A stretch of 62,865 bases of DNA from Streptacidiphilus jeojiense (GCF_000719095.1 NZ_JOEH01000041.1:1-62865), one strand, 5' to 3'; shown: positions 37,207 through 46,413, numbered from the stretch's first letter. Numbers and translations are program-made. The notes: generated by a model from the sequence alone, not told the origin.

Positions 37207-38504
37207 CCACCGCTTCGACCCTGACCGGGTCCGACAAGACGGACGCCCCGCTGGTCAAGAACGACCGTTCCAAGCTGGTCGGCGGAATCGCCCAGGCGGT
37301 CGTCGGCGTCTACGCGCTGTGGCAGTTCGGCCTCGCCGCGCGCACCGGCCACGGCGCGCACACCCTGTTCAACCTCAAGCTCGACCCCACCTCCAGCGGT
37401 CCGGGCCCGATCTCGGCCCCCGCCGAGCCGGTGGCCATCGCGCTCGCGGTGATCGCCATCGCCTGCGGCTTGGTCCGGGCCTTCGCCCCGATCAGCGCCA
37501 AGGTCCAGCGCTGGCTGGCGGTGGGCTACTTCACCTCCTTCGTGCTGGCCTTCCTGGTCTGGGCCGCGGCCGGGTCCAGCATCGGGCTGAACGTTCCCTC
37601 GATCATCCAGCAGACCTCGATCGCGGCCGTCCCGCTGATCCTGGGCTCGCTCAGCGCGCTGCTCTGCGAGCGCTCCGGCGTGGTCAACATCGCCGTCGAG
37701 GGCCAGTTCCTCTTCGGCGCCTTCGCGGCGGTGCTCACCTCGTCGATGACCCACTCGGTCTGGGCCGGGCTGGTCGCGGGCTGCCTCGGCGGAGCGCTGA
37801 TGTGCGCACTGCTCGCGGTCTTCGCCAACCGGTACCTGATCGAGCAGGTCGTCCTCGGCGTGGTGCTCAACCTGCTGGCGTCCGGCATCACCGGCTTCCT
37901 CTACGACCGGCTGATGTCGACCGACGGGGCCACCTACAACACCCCGCCCAGCTTCTCCGCCATCGCCATCCCCGGCCTGTCGAAGATCCCGGTGATCGGC
38001 GAGGCGCTGTTCGACCAGAACATACTGTTCTACGCGGCGTACCTGCTGGTGCCGGTGGTCTGGTTCCTGCTCTTCCGCACCCGCTGGGGCCTGCGCACCC
38101 GTGCGGTCGGCGAGCACCCGGCCGCGGCGGACACCGTGGGCATCAAGGTGGTCGGACTGCGCTACCGCAACGTCATCACCGCCGGTCTGCTCTCCGGCCT
38201 CGGCGGGGTCTGGCTGACCCTCGGCCTGTCCACCGCGTTCGTCAAGGACATGAGCAACGGCCAGGGCTACATCGCCATCGCGGCACTGATCGTCGGCCGC
38301 TGGTCGCCGATCGGCTCGCTGGGCGCGGCCGTGCTGTTCGGCTTCGCCACCGAGCTGAACCTGGCGCTCTCCTCGCTGGGCACCCCGATCCCCAGCGCCT
38401 TCCTGCAGATGGCTCCGTACCTGGTCACCATCTTCGTGGTGGCGGCGCTCGGCGGCCTGGCCCGGCCGCCGGCGGCGTCCGGCAAGCCCTACATCAAGGG
38501 CTGA
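37203..38504 (+). CDS. Nucleoside ABC importer permease 2
   Basis: The 433-residue second permease has 'LCERSGVVNIAVEGQFLFGAF' and 'LRTRAVGEHPAAADTVGIKV', the BPD_transp_2 motifs, and about ten membrane segments. It forms the heterodimeric channel with permease 1. ATGA overlap with the upstream gene decides the start at 37203. cdd follows after 38 bases. Confidence 0.92.
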   Translation: MTTASTLTGSDKTDAPLVKNDRSKLVGGIAQAVVGVYALWQFGLAARTGHGAHTLFNLKLDPTSSGPGPISAPAEPVAIALAVIAIACGLVRAFAPISAKVQRWLAVGYFTSFVLAFLVWAAAGSSIGLNVPSIIQQTSIAAVPLILGSLSALLCERSGVVNIAVEGQFLFGAFAAVLTSSMTHSVWAGLVAGCLGGALMCALLAVFANRYLIEQVVLGVVLNLLASGITGFLYDRLMSTDGATYNTPPSFSAIAIPGLSKIPVIGEALFDQNILFYAAYLLVPVVWFLLFRTRWGLRTRAVGEHPAAADTVGIKVVGLRYRNVITAGLLSGLGGVWLTLGLSTAFVKDMSNGQGYIAIAALIVGRWSPIGSLGAAVLFGFATELNLALSSLGTPIPSAFLQMAPYLVTIFVVAALGGLARPPAASGKPYIKG

Positions 38505-38542
38505 CGGACAATGAGGAACAGATGTAGCGGAGAGGCGAGGCA

Positions 38543-38974
38543 ATGACGGCGGAGCAGCCCACGGTCCACAGCATCGACACCATCGGCATCGACAGCGTCG
38601 ACTGGGACGCGCTGCGGGCCGCGGCCAAGGAGGCCATGGGCCGCGCGTACGCCCCGTACTCCAAGTACCCGGTCGGCGCGGCGGCACTGGTCGAGGACGG
38701 ACGGATCGTCAGCGGCTGCAACGTCGAGAACGCCTCGTACGGGCTCGGGCTCTGCGCCGAGTGCGGACTGGTCTCGGCGCTGCACGCCACCGGCGGCGGC
38801 CGGCTGGTTGCCTTCACCTGCTGCGACGGCGACGGCAAGGCGCTGATGCCGTGCGGGCGGTGCCGTCAGCTGCTCTGGGAGCACGGCGGCCCGACCCTGC
38901 TGGTGGAGTCCGTCTCCGGCATCCGCCCGCTGGCGGAGCTGCTCCCGGACGCCTTCGGACCCGAGCGGCTGTGA
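38543..38974 (+). CDS. cdd: Cytidine deaminase
   Basis: The 143-residue enzyme is the small tetrameric type, with zinc ligands in 'LCAECG' (Cys, catalytic Glu) and 'MPCGRCRQLL', and substrate motif 'GCNVENASYG'. It converts imported (deoxy)cytidine to (deoxy)uridine in the cytoplasm. It is the last gene of the importer operon, so uptake and deamination are co-expressed. Confidence 0.95.
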   Translation: MTAEQPTVHSIDTIGIDSVDWDALRAAAKEAMGRAYAPYSKYPVGAAALVEDGRIVSGCNVENASYGLGLCAECGLVSALHATGGGRLVAFTCCDGDGKALMPCGRCRQLLWEHGGPTLLVESVSGIRPLAELLPDAFGPERL

Positions 38975-38991
38975 CCTCCCGCACCTGCGCG

Positions 38992-39006
38992 CAACGCGCG
39001 TAGAGT
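38992..39006 (+). promoter_or_regulatory. Operator-like CAACGCGCGTAG overlapping -10 TAGAGT, deoA promoter
   Basis: CAACGCGCGTAG (38992-39003) differs from the perfect palindrome at one base. TAGAGT (39001-39006) is a -10 candidate, so the site would occlude RNA polymerase. The transcript would begin about 39013, with only part of the strong hairpin at 39004-39038 in the RNA. Confidence 0.55.
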
Positions 39007-39038
39007 GGCGCGGTACGGGCTCCCCGTACCGCGCCACT
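39004..39038. terminator. Perfect 16-bp hairpin between cdd and deoA
   Basis: AGTGGCGCGGTACGGG (39004-39019) and CCCGTACCGCGCCACT (39023-39038) form a perfect stem with loop CTC. It probably ends the importer-cdd transcript. It also overlaps the candidate deoA promoter, so the two functions share DNA. Confidence 0.75.
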
Positions 39039-39046
39039 GCTCTTCC

Positions 39047-39070
39047 GCACCCCTGCACCCCTGCACCCCT
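39047..39070 (+). repeat. Three tandem GCACCCCT repeats in the deoA leader
   Basis: Three exact 8-bp units lie in a C-rich, G-poor leader of about 80 bases before deoA. The strand is unusually unstructured for this genome and resembles a Rho-loading (rut-like) segment. Confidence 0.7.
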
Positions 39071-39117
39071 GCACTTCCGCACCACTGCACCTGAACCCTC
39101 CCTCCTTTGGAGATCCC

Positions 39118-40398
39118 ATGGACGCCATCTCCGTCATCCGCGCCAAGCGCGACCGTGCCGAGCTCAGCGACGCCCAGATCGACTGGGTGATCGACGCCTA
39201 CACCCGCGGCGAGGTCGCCGACGAGCAGATGTCCGCACTGGCGATGGCGATCCTGCTGAACGGCATGAACCTGCGCGAGATCAGCCGCTGGACCGACGCG
39301 ATGATCCGCTCCGGCGTCCGGATGGACTTCTCCTCGCTGCCGATGCCGACCTCGGACAAGCACTCCACCGGTGGCGTCGGCGACAAGATCACGCTGCCGC
39401 TGGCCCCGCTGGTCGCCGCCTGCGGCGCGTCCGTGCCGCAGCTCTCCGGGCGCGGCCTCGGCCACACCGGCGGCACCCTGGACAAGCTGGAGTCCATCCC
39501 CGGCTGGCGCGCGCTGCTCTCCAACGACGAGATGATGCACGTCCTGCGCGAGGCCGGCGCGGTCATCTGCGCGGCGGGCGACGGACTGGCCCCCGCCGAC
39601 AAGAAGCTCTACGCCCTGCGGGACGTGACCGGCACGGTCGAGGCGATCCCGCTGATCGCCTCCTCGATCATGTCCAAGAAGATCGCCGAGGGCACCGGCG
39701 CCCTGGTGCTGGACGTCAAGGTCGGCACCGGCGCCTTCATGAAGAACCTGGAGGACGCCCGGGAGCTGGCCCGCACCATGGTCGGCCTGGGCAAGGCGGC
39801 GGGGGTCAACACCGTCGCGCTGCTGACCGGGATGTCCACGCCGCTGGGCCTGACGGCCGGCAACGCGCTGGAGGTCAGGGAGTCGGTCGAGGTCCTGGCG
39901 GGCGGCGGCCCGGCGGACGTGGTCGAGCTGACCCTGGCCCTGGCCCGGGAGATGCTGGCGGCGGCGGGCGTGGTCGGCGGCAAGGACCCTGAGACGGCGC
40001 TCAAGGACGGCTCCGCGATGGACCACTGGCGCCGCATGATCACCGCTCAGGGCGGCGACGTCGACGCCCCGCTCCCGGTCGCCCGCGAGCAGCACGTCCT
40101 CACCGCCCCGGCCACCGGCGTCCTCACCGAGCTCGACGCCTACGCCGTCGGCGTCGCCGCCTGGCGGCTCGGCGCCGGCCGCGCGCGCAAGGAGGACCCG
40201 GTGCAGGCCGGCGCGGGCGTGGAGCTCCACGCCAAGCCCGGCGCGGTGGTGACGGCGGGTCAGCCGCTGCTCACCCTGCACACCGACACCCCGGAACGCT
40301 TCGACTACGCCCTGGAGGCCCTCAGCACCGGCATCACGGTCGCCGCCCCGGGCACGTCCTTCGACCCGGCCCCGATCGTCCTGGACCGGATCGGCTGA
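39118..40398 (+). CDS. deoA: Thymidine phosphorylase
   Basis: The 426-residue enzyme splits thymidine or deoxyuridine with phosphate to base and 2-deoxyribose-1-phosphate. It has the phosphate/nucleoside loop 'DKHSTGGVGDKITLPLAP' and 'GRGLGHTGGTLDKLE', and the C-terminal domain of pyrimidine-nucleoside phosphorylases. GGAG lies 6 bases upstream of the ATG. It acts after Cdd in pyrimidine deoxynucleoside breakdown. Confidence 0.95.
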   Translation: MDAISVIRAKRDRAELSDAQIDWVIDAYTRGEVADEQMSALAMAILLNGMNLREISRWTDAMIRSGVRMDFSSLPMPTSDKHSTGGVGDKITLPLAPLVAACGASVPQLSGRGLGHTGGTLDKLESIPGWRALLSNDEMMHVLREAGAVICAAGDGLAPADKKLYALRDVTGTVEAIPLIASSIMSKKIAEGTGALVLDVKVGTGAFMKNLEDARELARTMVGLGKAAGVNTVALLTGMSTPLGLTAGNALEVRESVEVLAGGGPADVVELTLALAREMLAAAGVVGGKDPETALKDGSAMDHWRRMITAQGGDVDAPLPVAREQHVLTAPATGVLTELDAYAVGVAAWRLGAGRARKEDPVQAGAGVELHAKPGAVVTAGQPLLTLHTDTPERFDYALEALSTGITVAAPGTSFDPAPIVLDRIG

Positions 40399-40444
40399 AG
40401 CACAACCCTCCGGCCCGGCGCTGATACCGACGCCATTGCCCGAA

Positions 40445-40479
40445 CCCGAACCTGTCCTCATAACGGGGACAGGTTCGGG
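40445..40479. terminator. 13-bp hairpin between convergent genes
   Basis: CCCGAACCTGTCC and GGACAGGTTCGGG form a perfect stem with a 9-base loop (40458-40466), between the ends of deoA and the Uma2 gene. It should work in both directions. Confidence 0.75.
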
Positions 40480-40486
40480 CCGAGCG

Positions 40487-41044
40487 TCACTTCCCGTACG
40501 TCAGCAGTCCACCCGTGTCGATGCGCCAGGGGCCGACGGCGACGGTGTCGCCGAAGACGAAGCTCTCCCGGCGGGAGTACCGGGGCTGCGAGTGAACGAT
40601 CCCGGTGCCGTCGCGCGGGTCGACGATGAGGTAGAGCGGGATGCCCATGGCGGCGTAGTCCCTGACCTTGTCGTCGTAGTCGTTCTCCGGGTTGGACTTG
40701 GAGACGATCTCCACAGCGAGGAGCACGTCGGCCGGGTAGACGGCCGCGGAGTCCTCCTCCAGGATCGCCTCGGGGAACACCATGAGATCGGGGCGCCGGA
40801 GCCGCCCCAGGCCGACGTCCTCGAGGTCTGCGCCCGCATGGGCGACGAAACCCGGGTGCGTCGCCTCCAACTGCTCGTTCAGCTGCCTGCTGATACGCAT
40901 GACAGCCAGTTCGTGCCGCCGGACCGGCGACATCATCATGACGATCTCGCCGTTGGCGATCTCCACCTGCCCTATCCCGGGGATCCTCGGCAACTGGTCG
41001 GCGATCTCGCGCAACCGCGCGTAGGTCGCGGCGTCGATGCTCAT
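40487..41044 (-). CDS. Uma2-family PD-(D/E)XK nuclease-fold protein
   Basis: The 185-residue protein has the DUF820/Uma2 fold with 'RRPDLMVFPEAIL' and 'LLAVEIVSKSNPENDYDDKVRDYAAMGIPLYLIVDP', giving the D...E-X-K active-site pattern (here E-I-V-S-K). These proteins are abundant in actinomycetes and cyanobacteria; a biological role is not established. A TAGAAT -10 box 6 bases upstream supports the start and leaderless transcription. Confidence 0.85.
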   Translation of the reverse strand: MSIDAATYARLREIADQLPRIPGIGQVEIANGEIVMMMSPVRRHELAVMRISRQLNEQLEATHPGFVAHAGADLEDVGLGRLRRPDLMVFPEAILEEDSAAVYPADVLLAVEIVSKSNPENDYDDKVRDYAAMGIPLYLIVDPRDGTGIVHSQPRYSRRESFVFGDTVAVGPWRIDTGGLLTYGK

Positions 41045-41050
41045 GGCCCG

Positions 41051-41056
41051 ATTCTA
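41051..41056 (-). promoter_or_regulatory. -10 box TAGAAT, leaderless promoter of Uma2 gene
   Basis: On the minus strand TAGAAT is followed by six bases and the ATG at 41044, with no ribosome-binding site. Confidence 0.5.
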
Positions 41057-41069
41057 ACGATCGGACGGT

Positions 41070-42383
41070 CTAGCGGGCGGTGGGGAGAAGCCGTGCGGAG
41101 GCAGCCCGCGCGTGCACCGTTCCGTAGAGGGTGACGCCGGCTGCCAGGACCATGGCGGTGAGGGCGACCAGGACGGTGCCGGGCCAGCCGGCGCTGTGGT
41201 AGGCGTCGGCGCCCAGAGTGCCGCCCAGGCTGTTGCCGAGGTAGTAGGCGGCGAGGTAGAGCGCGGAGGCCTGGGCGCGGCCGTGGGTGGCGGTGCGGCC
41301 GACCGAGGCGGAGGCGACGCAGTGGCCGGTGAAGAAGCCGGCGGTGATCAGTACCAGGCCGAGCAGCGCCAGCGGCAGCGAGGCCGGGAGGGTCAGCAGC
41401 AGGCCCGCCGAGGTGGTGCCGATGGCCAGGTAGAGGGTGCCCCTGCGGCCGAGCCGGCCGGTGACCCTGGCCGAGACCGCGGAGGCGAAGGTGCCGACGA
41501 CGTAGACCGCGAAAATGGAGCTGGCCAGGCCCTGGGAGAGTCCGAACGGGGCCGCGACCAGGCGGTACCCCATCACCGTGTAGACCGCGCCGAAGACCGT
41601 CATGAACAGCAGCCCGAGCGCGAACAGCCGTCCCAGCAGCGGGTTGCGCAGGTGCGAGGTGACGGTGCGGAGCAGCGCCGCCGGGTTGATCGGGCCGGGG
41701 CGGAAGTGCCGGGCGCGGGGGATCAGCACCCGGAAGGCCACCGCGCAGAGCAGCGAGAGGATCGCCACCGAGGCGAGGCCCCAGCGCCAGCCGAAGGAGC
41801 CCGCGACCATGCCGGAGACCAGCCGTCCGCTCATGCCGCCGATGCTGTTGCCCGCCACGTAGAGGCCCATGGCCGAGGCCAGCGCGGTGGGGTGCACCTC
41901 CTCCGCCAGGTAGGCCATCGCGGTGGCCGGGAGCCCGGCCAGGGCGATGCCCTGGAGGGCGCGCAGCACGGTGAGGGTGGTGAGGTCCGGTGCGAAGGGC
42001 AGCACCAGGGCGATGGCGGCGGCGGCGAAGACCGAGGCCGTCATCACGGCGGTGCGGCCGTAGCGTTCGGACAGGGCGCTGACCGGGATCACCGCGAGGG
42101 CCAGGCCGATGGCGGCGGCGGAGACGGTGAGGCTGGCCTGACCCGGCGTCAGCCGCAGCGAGGCGGAGAGCGCCGGCAGCAGCGCCTGGGTGGAGTAGAG
42201 CAGCAGGAAGGTCGCCAGCCCGGCGCCGAACAGCGCCAGCTGGGTGCGGCGCAGGCCACGGCTGCCGGGGAGGTGGCGCAGGTCCGGCGCGGCGGTGTCA
42301 GTGGGTGCGGCGGCGACGGGGGACGGCGAGGTGAGGGCACCCGGCGACGGTTCGGCGGATGCCCCGCTAGTGGCAGGCGGCAT
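41070..42383 (-). CDS. MFS transporter (YnfM-like)
   Basis: The 437-residue protein has twelve predicted membrane segments after a Ser/Pro-rich N-terminus of about 55 residues. The loop motifs 'SALSERYGRTAVM' (motif A) and 'RVTGRLGRRGTLYLA' are typical of MFS drug/metabolite exporters of the YnfM group. It is divergent from a LysR regulator with 50 bases between starts, so it is probably that regulator's target. Substrate unknown. Confidence 0.85.
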   Translation of the reverse strand: MPPATSGASAEPSPGALTSPSPVAAAPTDTAAPDLRHLPGSRGLRRTQLALFGAGLATFLLLYSTQALLPALSASLRLTPGQASLTVSAAAIGLALAVIPVSALSERYGRTAVMTASVFAAAAIALVLPFAPDLTTLTVLRALQGIALAGLPATAMAYLAEEVHPTALASAMGLYVAGNSIGGMSGRLVSGMVAGSFGWRWGLASVAILSLLCAVAFRVLIPRARHFRPGPINPAALLRTVTSHLRNPLLGRLFALGLLFMTVFGAVYTVMGYRLVAAPFGLSQGLASSIFAVYVVGTFASAVSARVTGRLGRRGTLYLAIGTTSAGLLLTLPASLPLALLGLVLITAGFFTGHCVASASVGRTATHGRAQASALYLAAYYLGNSLGGTLGADAYHSAGWPGTVLVALTAMVLAAGVTLYGTVHARAASARLLPTAR

Positions 42384-42407
42384 GCCTGAAATCTAGGACG
42401 GGGGCAC

Positions 42408-42426
42408 TGATGCGTCCAATGCATCG
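42408..42426. promoter_or_regulatory. LysR-type T-N11-A dyad between MFS and lysR genes
   Basis: TGATGC-N7-GCATCG contains the perfect dyad ATGC-N7-GCAT and fits the LysR T-N11-A rule (TGC/GCA arms). It sits between the two divergent starts, where an autoregulatory LysR site is expected. Confidence 0.5.
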
Positions 42427-42433
42427 AAGCCGG

Positions 42434-43438
42434 ATGATTGATGCTGTGGCGTATGAGCAGAGGTCGGCCGGGAGTGGGAAACACCTGCGTGACGCAGAAG
42501 ACATCGCGGCCGGCGGCGCGGAGCTCGCGCCGGAGGCGCCCGCCGTGCTGCTCGCGCCGTTGCTGGCGCAGTTCGCCGCGGTCGCCCGGCTGGAGCATGT
42601 GACCCGGGCCGCGGCCGAGTTGGCGATGCCGCAGCCGACCCTGAGCCGCGCGGTGGCCAGGGTGGAGCAGGACCTGGGTGTCGCGCTGCTGGCCCGCGAG
42701 GGCCGCACGGTCCGGCTGACCAGGGCGGGGCGGATCTTCCTGGCGGCGGTGGAGCGGGCGCTCGCCGAGGTCGAGCGCGGGGCGGAGGCGGCCAGGGCCG
42801 AGGCCGACCCGGTCGGCGGCCGGGTGGCCTTCGGGTTCCTGCACACCATGGGGACCGAGGCGGTGCCGACCCTGCTGCGCGGCTTCCGGGTGGAGTACCC
42901 CAAGGTCCGCTTCCAGCTGGTGCAGGACTACACCGACTCGATGCTGCAGCGGTTGCGCGAGGGCGAGCTGGACCTGTGCGTGGTCTCACCGCGCCCGGAC
43001 GGCCCCGAACTGACCTCGCGCCGGCTCGGCGAGCAGCGGCTGCGGCTGGTGGTGCCGGTCGACCACCGACTCGCCTCCCGGCAGCGGGTGCGGCTCGGCG
43101 AGGTGGCCGAGGACGCCTTCGTGACCCTGGAACCCGGGTACGGCCTGCGGCGGATCACCGACGCGCTGTGCGCGGAGGCGGGGTTCACGCCCCGGGTGTC
43201 GTTCGAGGGCGAGGAGTCCGAGACGCTGCGCGGGCTGGTCGCGGCCGGGCTGGGGGTCGCCGTACTGCCGCCGGCCACGGCGCCGCGCCCCGACGTGGCG
43301 GAGCTGCGGCTGTCGTCACCGGGCGCGCGCCGCGAGATCGCGCTGGCGTGGGTGACCGGCCGTGCGCTCACCCCGCCGGCCGAGGCCTTCCGGACCTATG
43401 TGCTGTCCGCGCGGGAGCGGCTGCCTTTCCACAGCTGA
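42434..43438 (+). CDS. LysR-family transcriptional regulator
   Basis: The product has about 334 residues. The winged helix is at about 40-100 ('[36 protein letters not shown]'), preceded by a ~35-residue extension unusual for the family. The effector domain begins '[20 protein letters not shown]'. It probably controls the divergent MFS gene. Alternative in-frame starts lie at 42410 and 42446; if the extension is spurious, a start further in is possible but I see no ribosome-binding site. Confidence 0.85.
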   Translation: MIDAVAYEQRSAGSGKHLRDAEDIAAGGAELAPEAPAVLLAPLLAQFAAVARLEHVTRAAAELAMPQPTLSRAVARVEQDLGVALLAREGRTVRLTRAGRIFLAAVERALAEVERGAEAARAEADPVGGRVAFGFLHTMGTEAVPTLLRGFRVEYPKVRFQLVQDYTDSMLQRLREGELDLCVVSPRPDGPELTSRRLGEQRLRLVVPVDHRLASRQRVRLGEVAEDAFVTLEPGYGLRRITDALCAEAGFTPRVSFEGEESETLRGLVAAGLGVAVLPPATAPRPDVAELRLSSPGARREIALAWVTGRALTPPAEAFRTYVLSARERLPFHS

Positions 43439-43520
43439 GCGACGGCCCTTGCACCGGGAGCCCTTGCACCGGAGCGGTCATCCATCGGAAACGCAGGAGA
43501 GACCGGAAATACACCTTCGT

Positions 43521-43542
43521 CTACGCGCGTAGGAGGTATCGT
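43521..43542 (+). promoter_or_regulatory. Perfect operator CTACGCGCGTAG and -10 TATCGT, add promoter
   Basis: The perfect 12-bp palindrome (43521-43532) is followed after four bases by TATCGT (43537-43542), which lies 6 bases before the ATG at 43549. A repressor here would block the -35/-10 spacer of a leaderless promoter. AGGAGG at 43531-43536 could instead act as a ribosome-binding site if transcription starts upstream. Confidence 0.7.
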
Positions 43543-43548
43543 TGGGCG

Positions 43549-44697
43549 ATGGAGAGCACCCTTACCCCCAGCGCCCTCAGCGTTCCCACCGCTGACCAGA
43601 TCCGCCGCGTCCCCAAGGTCCTGCTGCACGACCACCTGGACGGCGGCCTGCGCCCCGAGACCATCGTCGAGCTGGCCGCCGAGGTCGGCTACGACGGCCT
43701 GCCGACCACCGATCCGGCCGCCCTCGGCGTGTGGTTCCGCGAGGCCGCCGACTCCGGTTCGCTGGTCCGCTACCTGGAGACCTTCGCGCACACCTGCGCG
43801 GTCATGCAGACCCGCGAGGGCCTGGTCCGGGTCGCCGCCGACTGCGCCGAGGACCTCGCCGCCGACGGCGTCGTCTACGCCGAGGTGCGCTACGCCCCCG
43901 AGCAGCACCTGGAGCGCGGGCTGACCCTCGACCAGGTGGTCGAGGCCGTCAACGAGGGCTTCCGGCTCGGCGAGGCCCGCGCCGCCGCGGCCGGCAACCG
44001 GATCCGCATCGGCACCCTGCTCACCGCGATGCGCCACGCCGCCCGCTCCCTGGAGATCGCCGAGCTGGCCAACCGCTACCGCGACCTGGGCGTGGTCGGC
44101 TTCGACATCGCCGGCGCCGAGGCCGGCCACCCGCCGACCCGGCACCTGGACGCCTTCGACTACCTCAAGCGGGAGAACAACCACTTCACCATCCACGCCG
44201 GCGAGGCCTTCGGCCTGCCGTCCATCTGGGAGGCGCTGCAGTGCTGCGGCGCCGACCGGCTGGGCCACGGCGTACGGATCATCGACGACATCTCGGTCGC
44301 CGAGGACGGCGGCGTCAAGCTCGGCCGCCTCGCCGAGTACGTCCGCGACCGCCGGGTGCCGCTGGAGATGTGCCCCACCTCCAACCTGCAGACCGGCGCC
44401 GCCCCCTCCTACGCCGAGCACCCGATCGGGCTGCTGCGGCGGCTGCACTTCCGGGTGACCGTCAACACCGACAACCGGCTGATGTCCGGCACCAGTCTGA
44501 GCCGGGAGTTCGAGCACCTGGTGCAGGCCTTCGGCTACACCCTGGACGATCTGCGCTGGTTCACCATCAACGCGATGAAGTCGGCGTTCATCCCGTTCGA
44601 CGAGCGGTTGGCGCTGATCAACGAGGTGATCAAGCCGGGCTTCGAGCGGATCGCCGCCGAGTCCGCCGGGGTCGGCTCAGTCGGGGTCGCGGGCTGA
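43549..44697 (+). CDS. add: Adenosine deaminase
   Basis: The 382-residue zinc enzyme converts (deoxy)adenosine to (deoxy)inosine. The metal and catalytic residues are in '[15 protein letters not shown]' (H-x-H), 'TIHAGEAFG' (His, catalytic Glu), 'DRLGHGVRI' and '[12 protein letters not shown]' (Asp). Full length for the family. Its own promoter carries the nucleoside-regulon operator. Its product feeds the purine nucleoside phosphorylase encoded at 58727. Confidence 0.95.
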   Translation: MESTLTPSALSVPTADQIRRVPKVLLHDHLDGGLRPETIVELAAEVGYDGLPTTDPAALGVWFREAADSGSLVRYLETFAHTCAVMQTREGLVRVAADCAEDLAADGVVYAEVRYAPEQHLERGLTLDQVVEAVNEGFRLGEARAAAAGNRIRIGTLLTAMRHAARSLEIAELANRYRDLGVVGFDIAGAEAGHPPTRHLDAFDYLKRENNHFTIHAGEAFGLPSIWEALQCCGADRLGHGVRIIDDISVAEDGGVKLGRLAEYVRDRRVPLEMCPTSNLQTGAAPSYAEHPIGLLRRLHFRVTVNTDNRLMSGTSLSREFEHLVQAFGYTLDDLRWFTINAMKSAFIPFDERLALINEVIKPGFERIAAESAGVGSVGVAG

Positions 44698-44836
44698 CGG
44701 CCGTTAGGCCGATCAGGGGACGGAGATTTGGGCGCTCCGTCACCTCGTGGATACGTTGGGCGGCCAGTCGGACACGCGGCGTAGTCATCGATCCGGTTCG
44801 CCGCCGTCCCCACCCGAGGACACGAGGAATCAGCTC

Positions 44837-45298
44837 ATGAAGAAGGCAATGCTCCAGGCCGCCGGAACCGCAGTGCTCGGTGCCGCGCTGGCCGCTGCTG
44901 CCGTCACCCCGGCTGCTGCGGACGGACTCGGCGCGCTCGGAGGCCTGCCCTCCGGTGCCGGCAACGTACCGCTGCAGGGGCTGGCCGCCGGACCGGTCTC
45001 GGACGGGCAGCAGGTGCTCACCTCGCAGACCGGCAGCGTGCACGCGGTGACCGGGACGGCGCAGGGCCTGGTCAACAGCGCTGCCCCCTCGGTCCAGAAC
45101 GCCACCCAGAACGCGACGCTCCCGAGCGTGCGCTCGGCCGCCCCGCAGACCCGCGACGGCCTTCCGGTCGCCACCCCGGACCTGCCGGTGGCCGGCAGCC
45201 TCACCAGCCTTCCCGGCGTCGGCCAGGCGACCGGCTCGGTGCAGTCGGGCCTGGGCCAGGCGACCTCGGCGCTGCCGGTGCACACCCCGCTGGGCTGA
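44837..45298 (+). CDS. Secreted Ala/Gly/Val-rich protein
   Basis: The 153-residue precursor has a clear signal peptide ('MKKAMLQAAGTAVLGAALAAAAVTPAAA'). The mature part is low complexity, rich in Gly, Ala, Val, Thr and Pro, with no Cys and a loose repeat of 'GLPVATPDLPVAG', 'SLTSLPGVGQATGSVQSG' type. It resembles small streptomycete cell-wall-associated proteins without known function. GAGGAA is 8-9 bases upstream. Confidence 0.7.
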   Translation: MKKAMLQAAGTAVLGAALAAAAVTPAAADGLGALGGLPSGAGNVPLQGLAAGPVSDGQQVLTSQTGSVHAVTGTAQGLVNSAAPSVQNATQNATLPSVRSAAPQTRDGLPVATPDLPVAGSLTSLPGVGQATGSVQSGLGQATSALPVHTPLG

Positions 45299-45324
45299 TC
45301 CGCAGCCGCAAGGACGTACGGAAA

Positions 45325-45365
45325 GGGCCGGGTCCCGCCACCCTCGCGGTGGTCGGGCCCGGCCC
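45325..45365. terminator. Long imperfect hairpin between convergent genes
   Basis: GGGCCGGG and CCCGGCCC bound an 18-bp imperfect stem with CCACC/GGTGG next to the CTCGC loop. It separates the secreted-protein gene from the convergent PspC gene. Confidence 0.6.
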
Positions 45366-45418
45366 TCGGTGCTGCTGTCGGCTGACGGAGCATCATCTGA
45401 CGCCGCCGCGCGCGGCGG

Positions 45419-45613
45419 TCAGGCGGACTGCGGGAGCAGCAGCCAGAGCGCCAGGTAGACCAGGAACTGCGGCCCGGGCAGCAGGCAGGACAGCAGGAAC
45501 AGCACCCGCACGGTCCAGGGGGTGAGCCCGAAACGCTCGGCGATCCCGGCGCAGACACCGGCGATCAGGCGGTTGTGGCGGGGGCGGGACAGGGTGGTGG
45601 CGGTGGCGCTCAT
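45419..45613 (-). CDS. PspC-domain membrane protein
   Basis: This 64-residue protein is almost only a PspC domain: 'NRLIAGVCAGIAERFGLTPWTVRVLFLLSCLLPGPQFLVYLALWLLLP'. Such proteins sit in the membrane and relate to phage-shock-type envelope stress sensing; in actinomycetes the single-domain forms have no defined role. Confidence 0.85.
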   Translation of the reverse strand: MSATATTLSRPRHNRLIAGVCAGIAERFGLTPWTVRVLFLLSCLLPGPQFLVYLALWLLLPQSA

Positions 45614-45822
45614 GAGGTGTCTCCGTGGGCCGGTGCTCGGTGCCCCGCTCCGGGGCTCCGTCGTTCTCTGCTACCAGCCTCCCGCTCCGGGGAGCCGGAA
45701 TCCTCAGCCGCTTCGACGATTCCGGCCCCGACCCCACCCCGCTCCGGGATGAGCCCGGTCTCGGGGTGCTCTCCGGGTCCGACCCCGAGCCGGTCCACCG
45801 GCAGGGCGGAAACAATCGCAGG

Positions 45823-46413
45823 TCAGGGCGTCAGGTGGGCGATCTCGAAGCCGCTGGGGGTGGCCCTGGGGCCGTTGCCCCCGTCGTGGTGCCGCTCCCG
45901 GCGGCGCAGCGCGGCCCGTCCGGCCGGTACGAAGGCGAGATGGGTGACCGCGACCCCGACCGCTGCCAGCAGCACATCGTCCACGTCCAGCAGATGGCTG
46001 GTCAGGGTGGACATCAGCAGCTCCAGCCCGGTCGCGATGAGGACCGTGGCGAAGACGGTGCGCAGGAACGACGACAGCGTGGACGCGTACAGCCGACCGC
46101 CGGCGAGCGGCAGCAGGATGCCCAGCGGCGCCAGCAGCAGCAGGCCGCGCAGCAGTTCCAGATAGGCGTGCTCGGTGCCGGCGCTCAGTTCGGAGCGCAC
46201 GGTCGCGAACGGCGTCAGATTGCTGTCGGCCATCCAGGCCGCCGACACCGGCTGGAACGCGGACCACAGCACCAGGCCGAGATGGACCGCGAGCAGCAGC
46301 AGGCCGAGACGCCGTGCGTTGCGGTGCACCGCCGACGGGTCACCGAGGGCGCCCTCCGTCATCGGGGACCGCTGGTCGATACCGGTTCGCACGCCGGTCT
46401 CTCCTTGCTGCAC
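45823..46413 (-). CDS. VanZ-like family membrane protein
   Basis: The 196-residue protein has about four membrane segments with 'NLTPFATVRSEL', 'LLRGLLLLAPLGILLPLAGGRLYAS' and 'LLMSTLTSHLLDVDDVLLAAVGVAVTHLAF', the VanZ pattern (polar N-L-x-P-F loop and late D-V-D-D). The prototype confers low-level teicoplanin resistance; most members are uncharacterised. Alternative starts within the first residues are possible. Confidence 0.8.
   Translation of the reverse strand: MQQGETGVRTGIDQRSPMTEGALGDPSAVHRNARRLGLLLLAVHLGLVLWSAFQPVSAAWMADSNLTPFATVRSELSAGTEHAYLELLRGLLLLAPLGILLPLAGGRLYASTLSSFLRTVFATVLIATGLELLMSTLTSHLLDVDDVLLAAVGVAVTHLAFVPAGRAALRRRERHHDGGNGPRATPSGFEIAHLTP

Noticed and set aside
41005..41030. 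Operator-like CCGCGCGTAG inside the Uma2 gene
   Set aside because: It has a shifted half-site (one extra C) and lies in coding sequence away from any promoter of a nucleoside gene.
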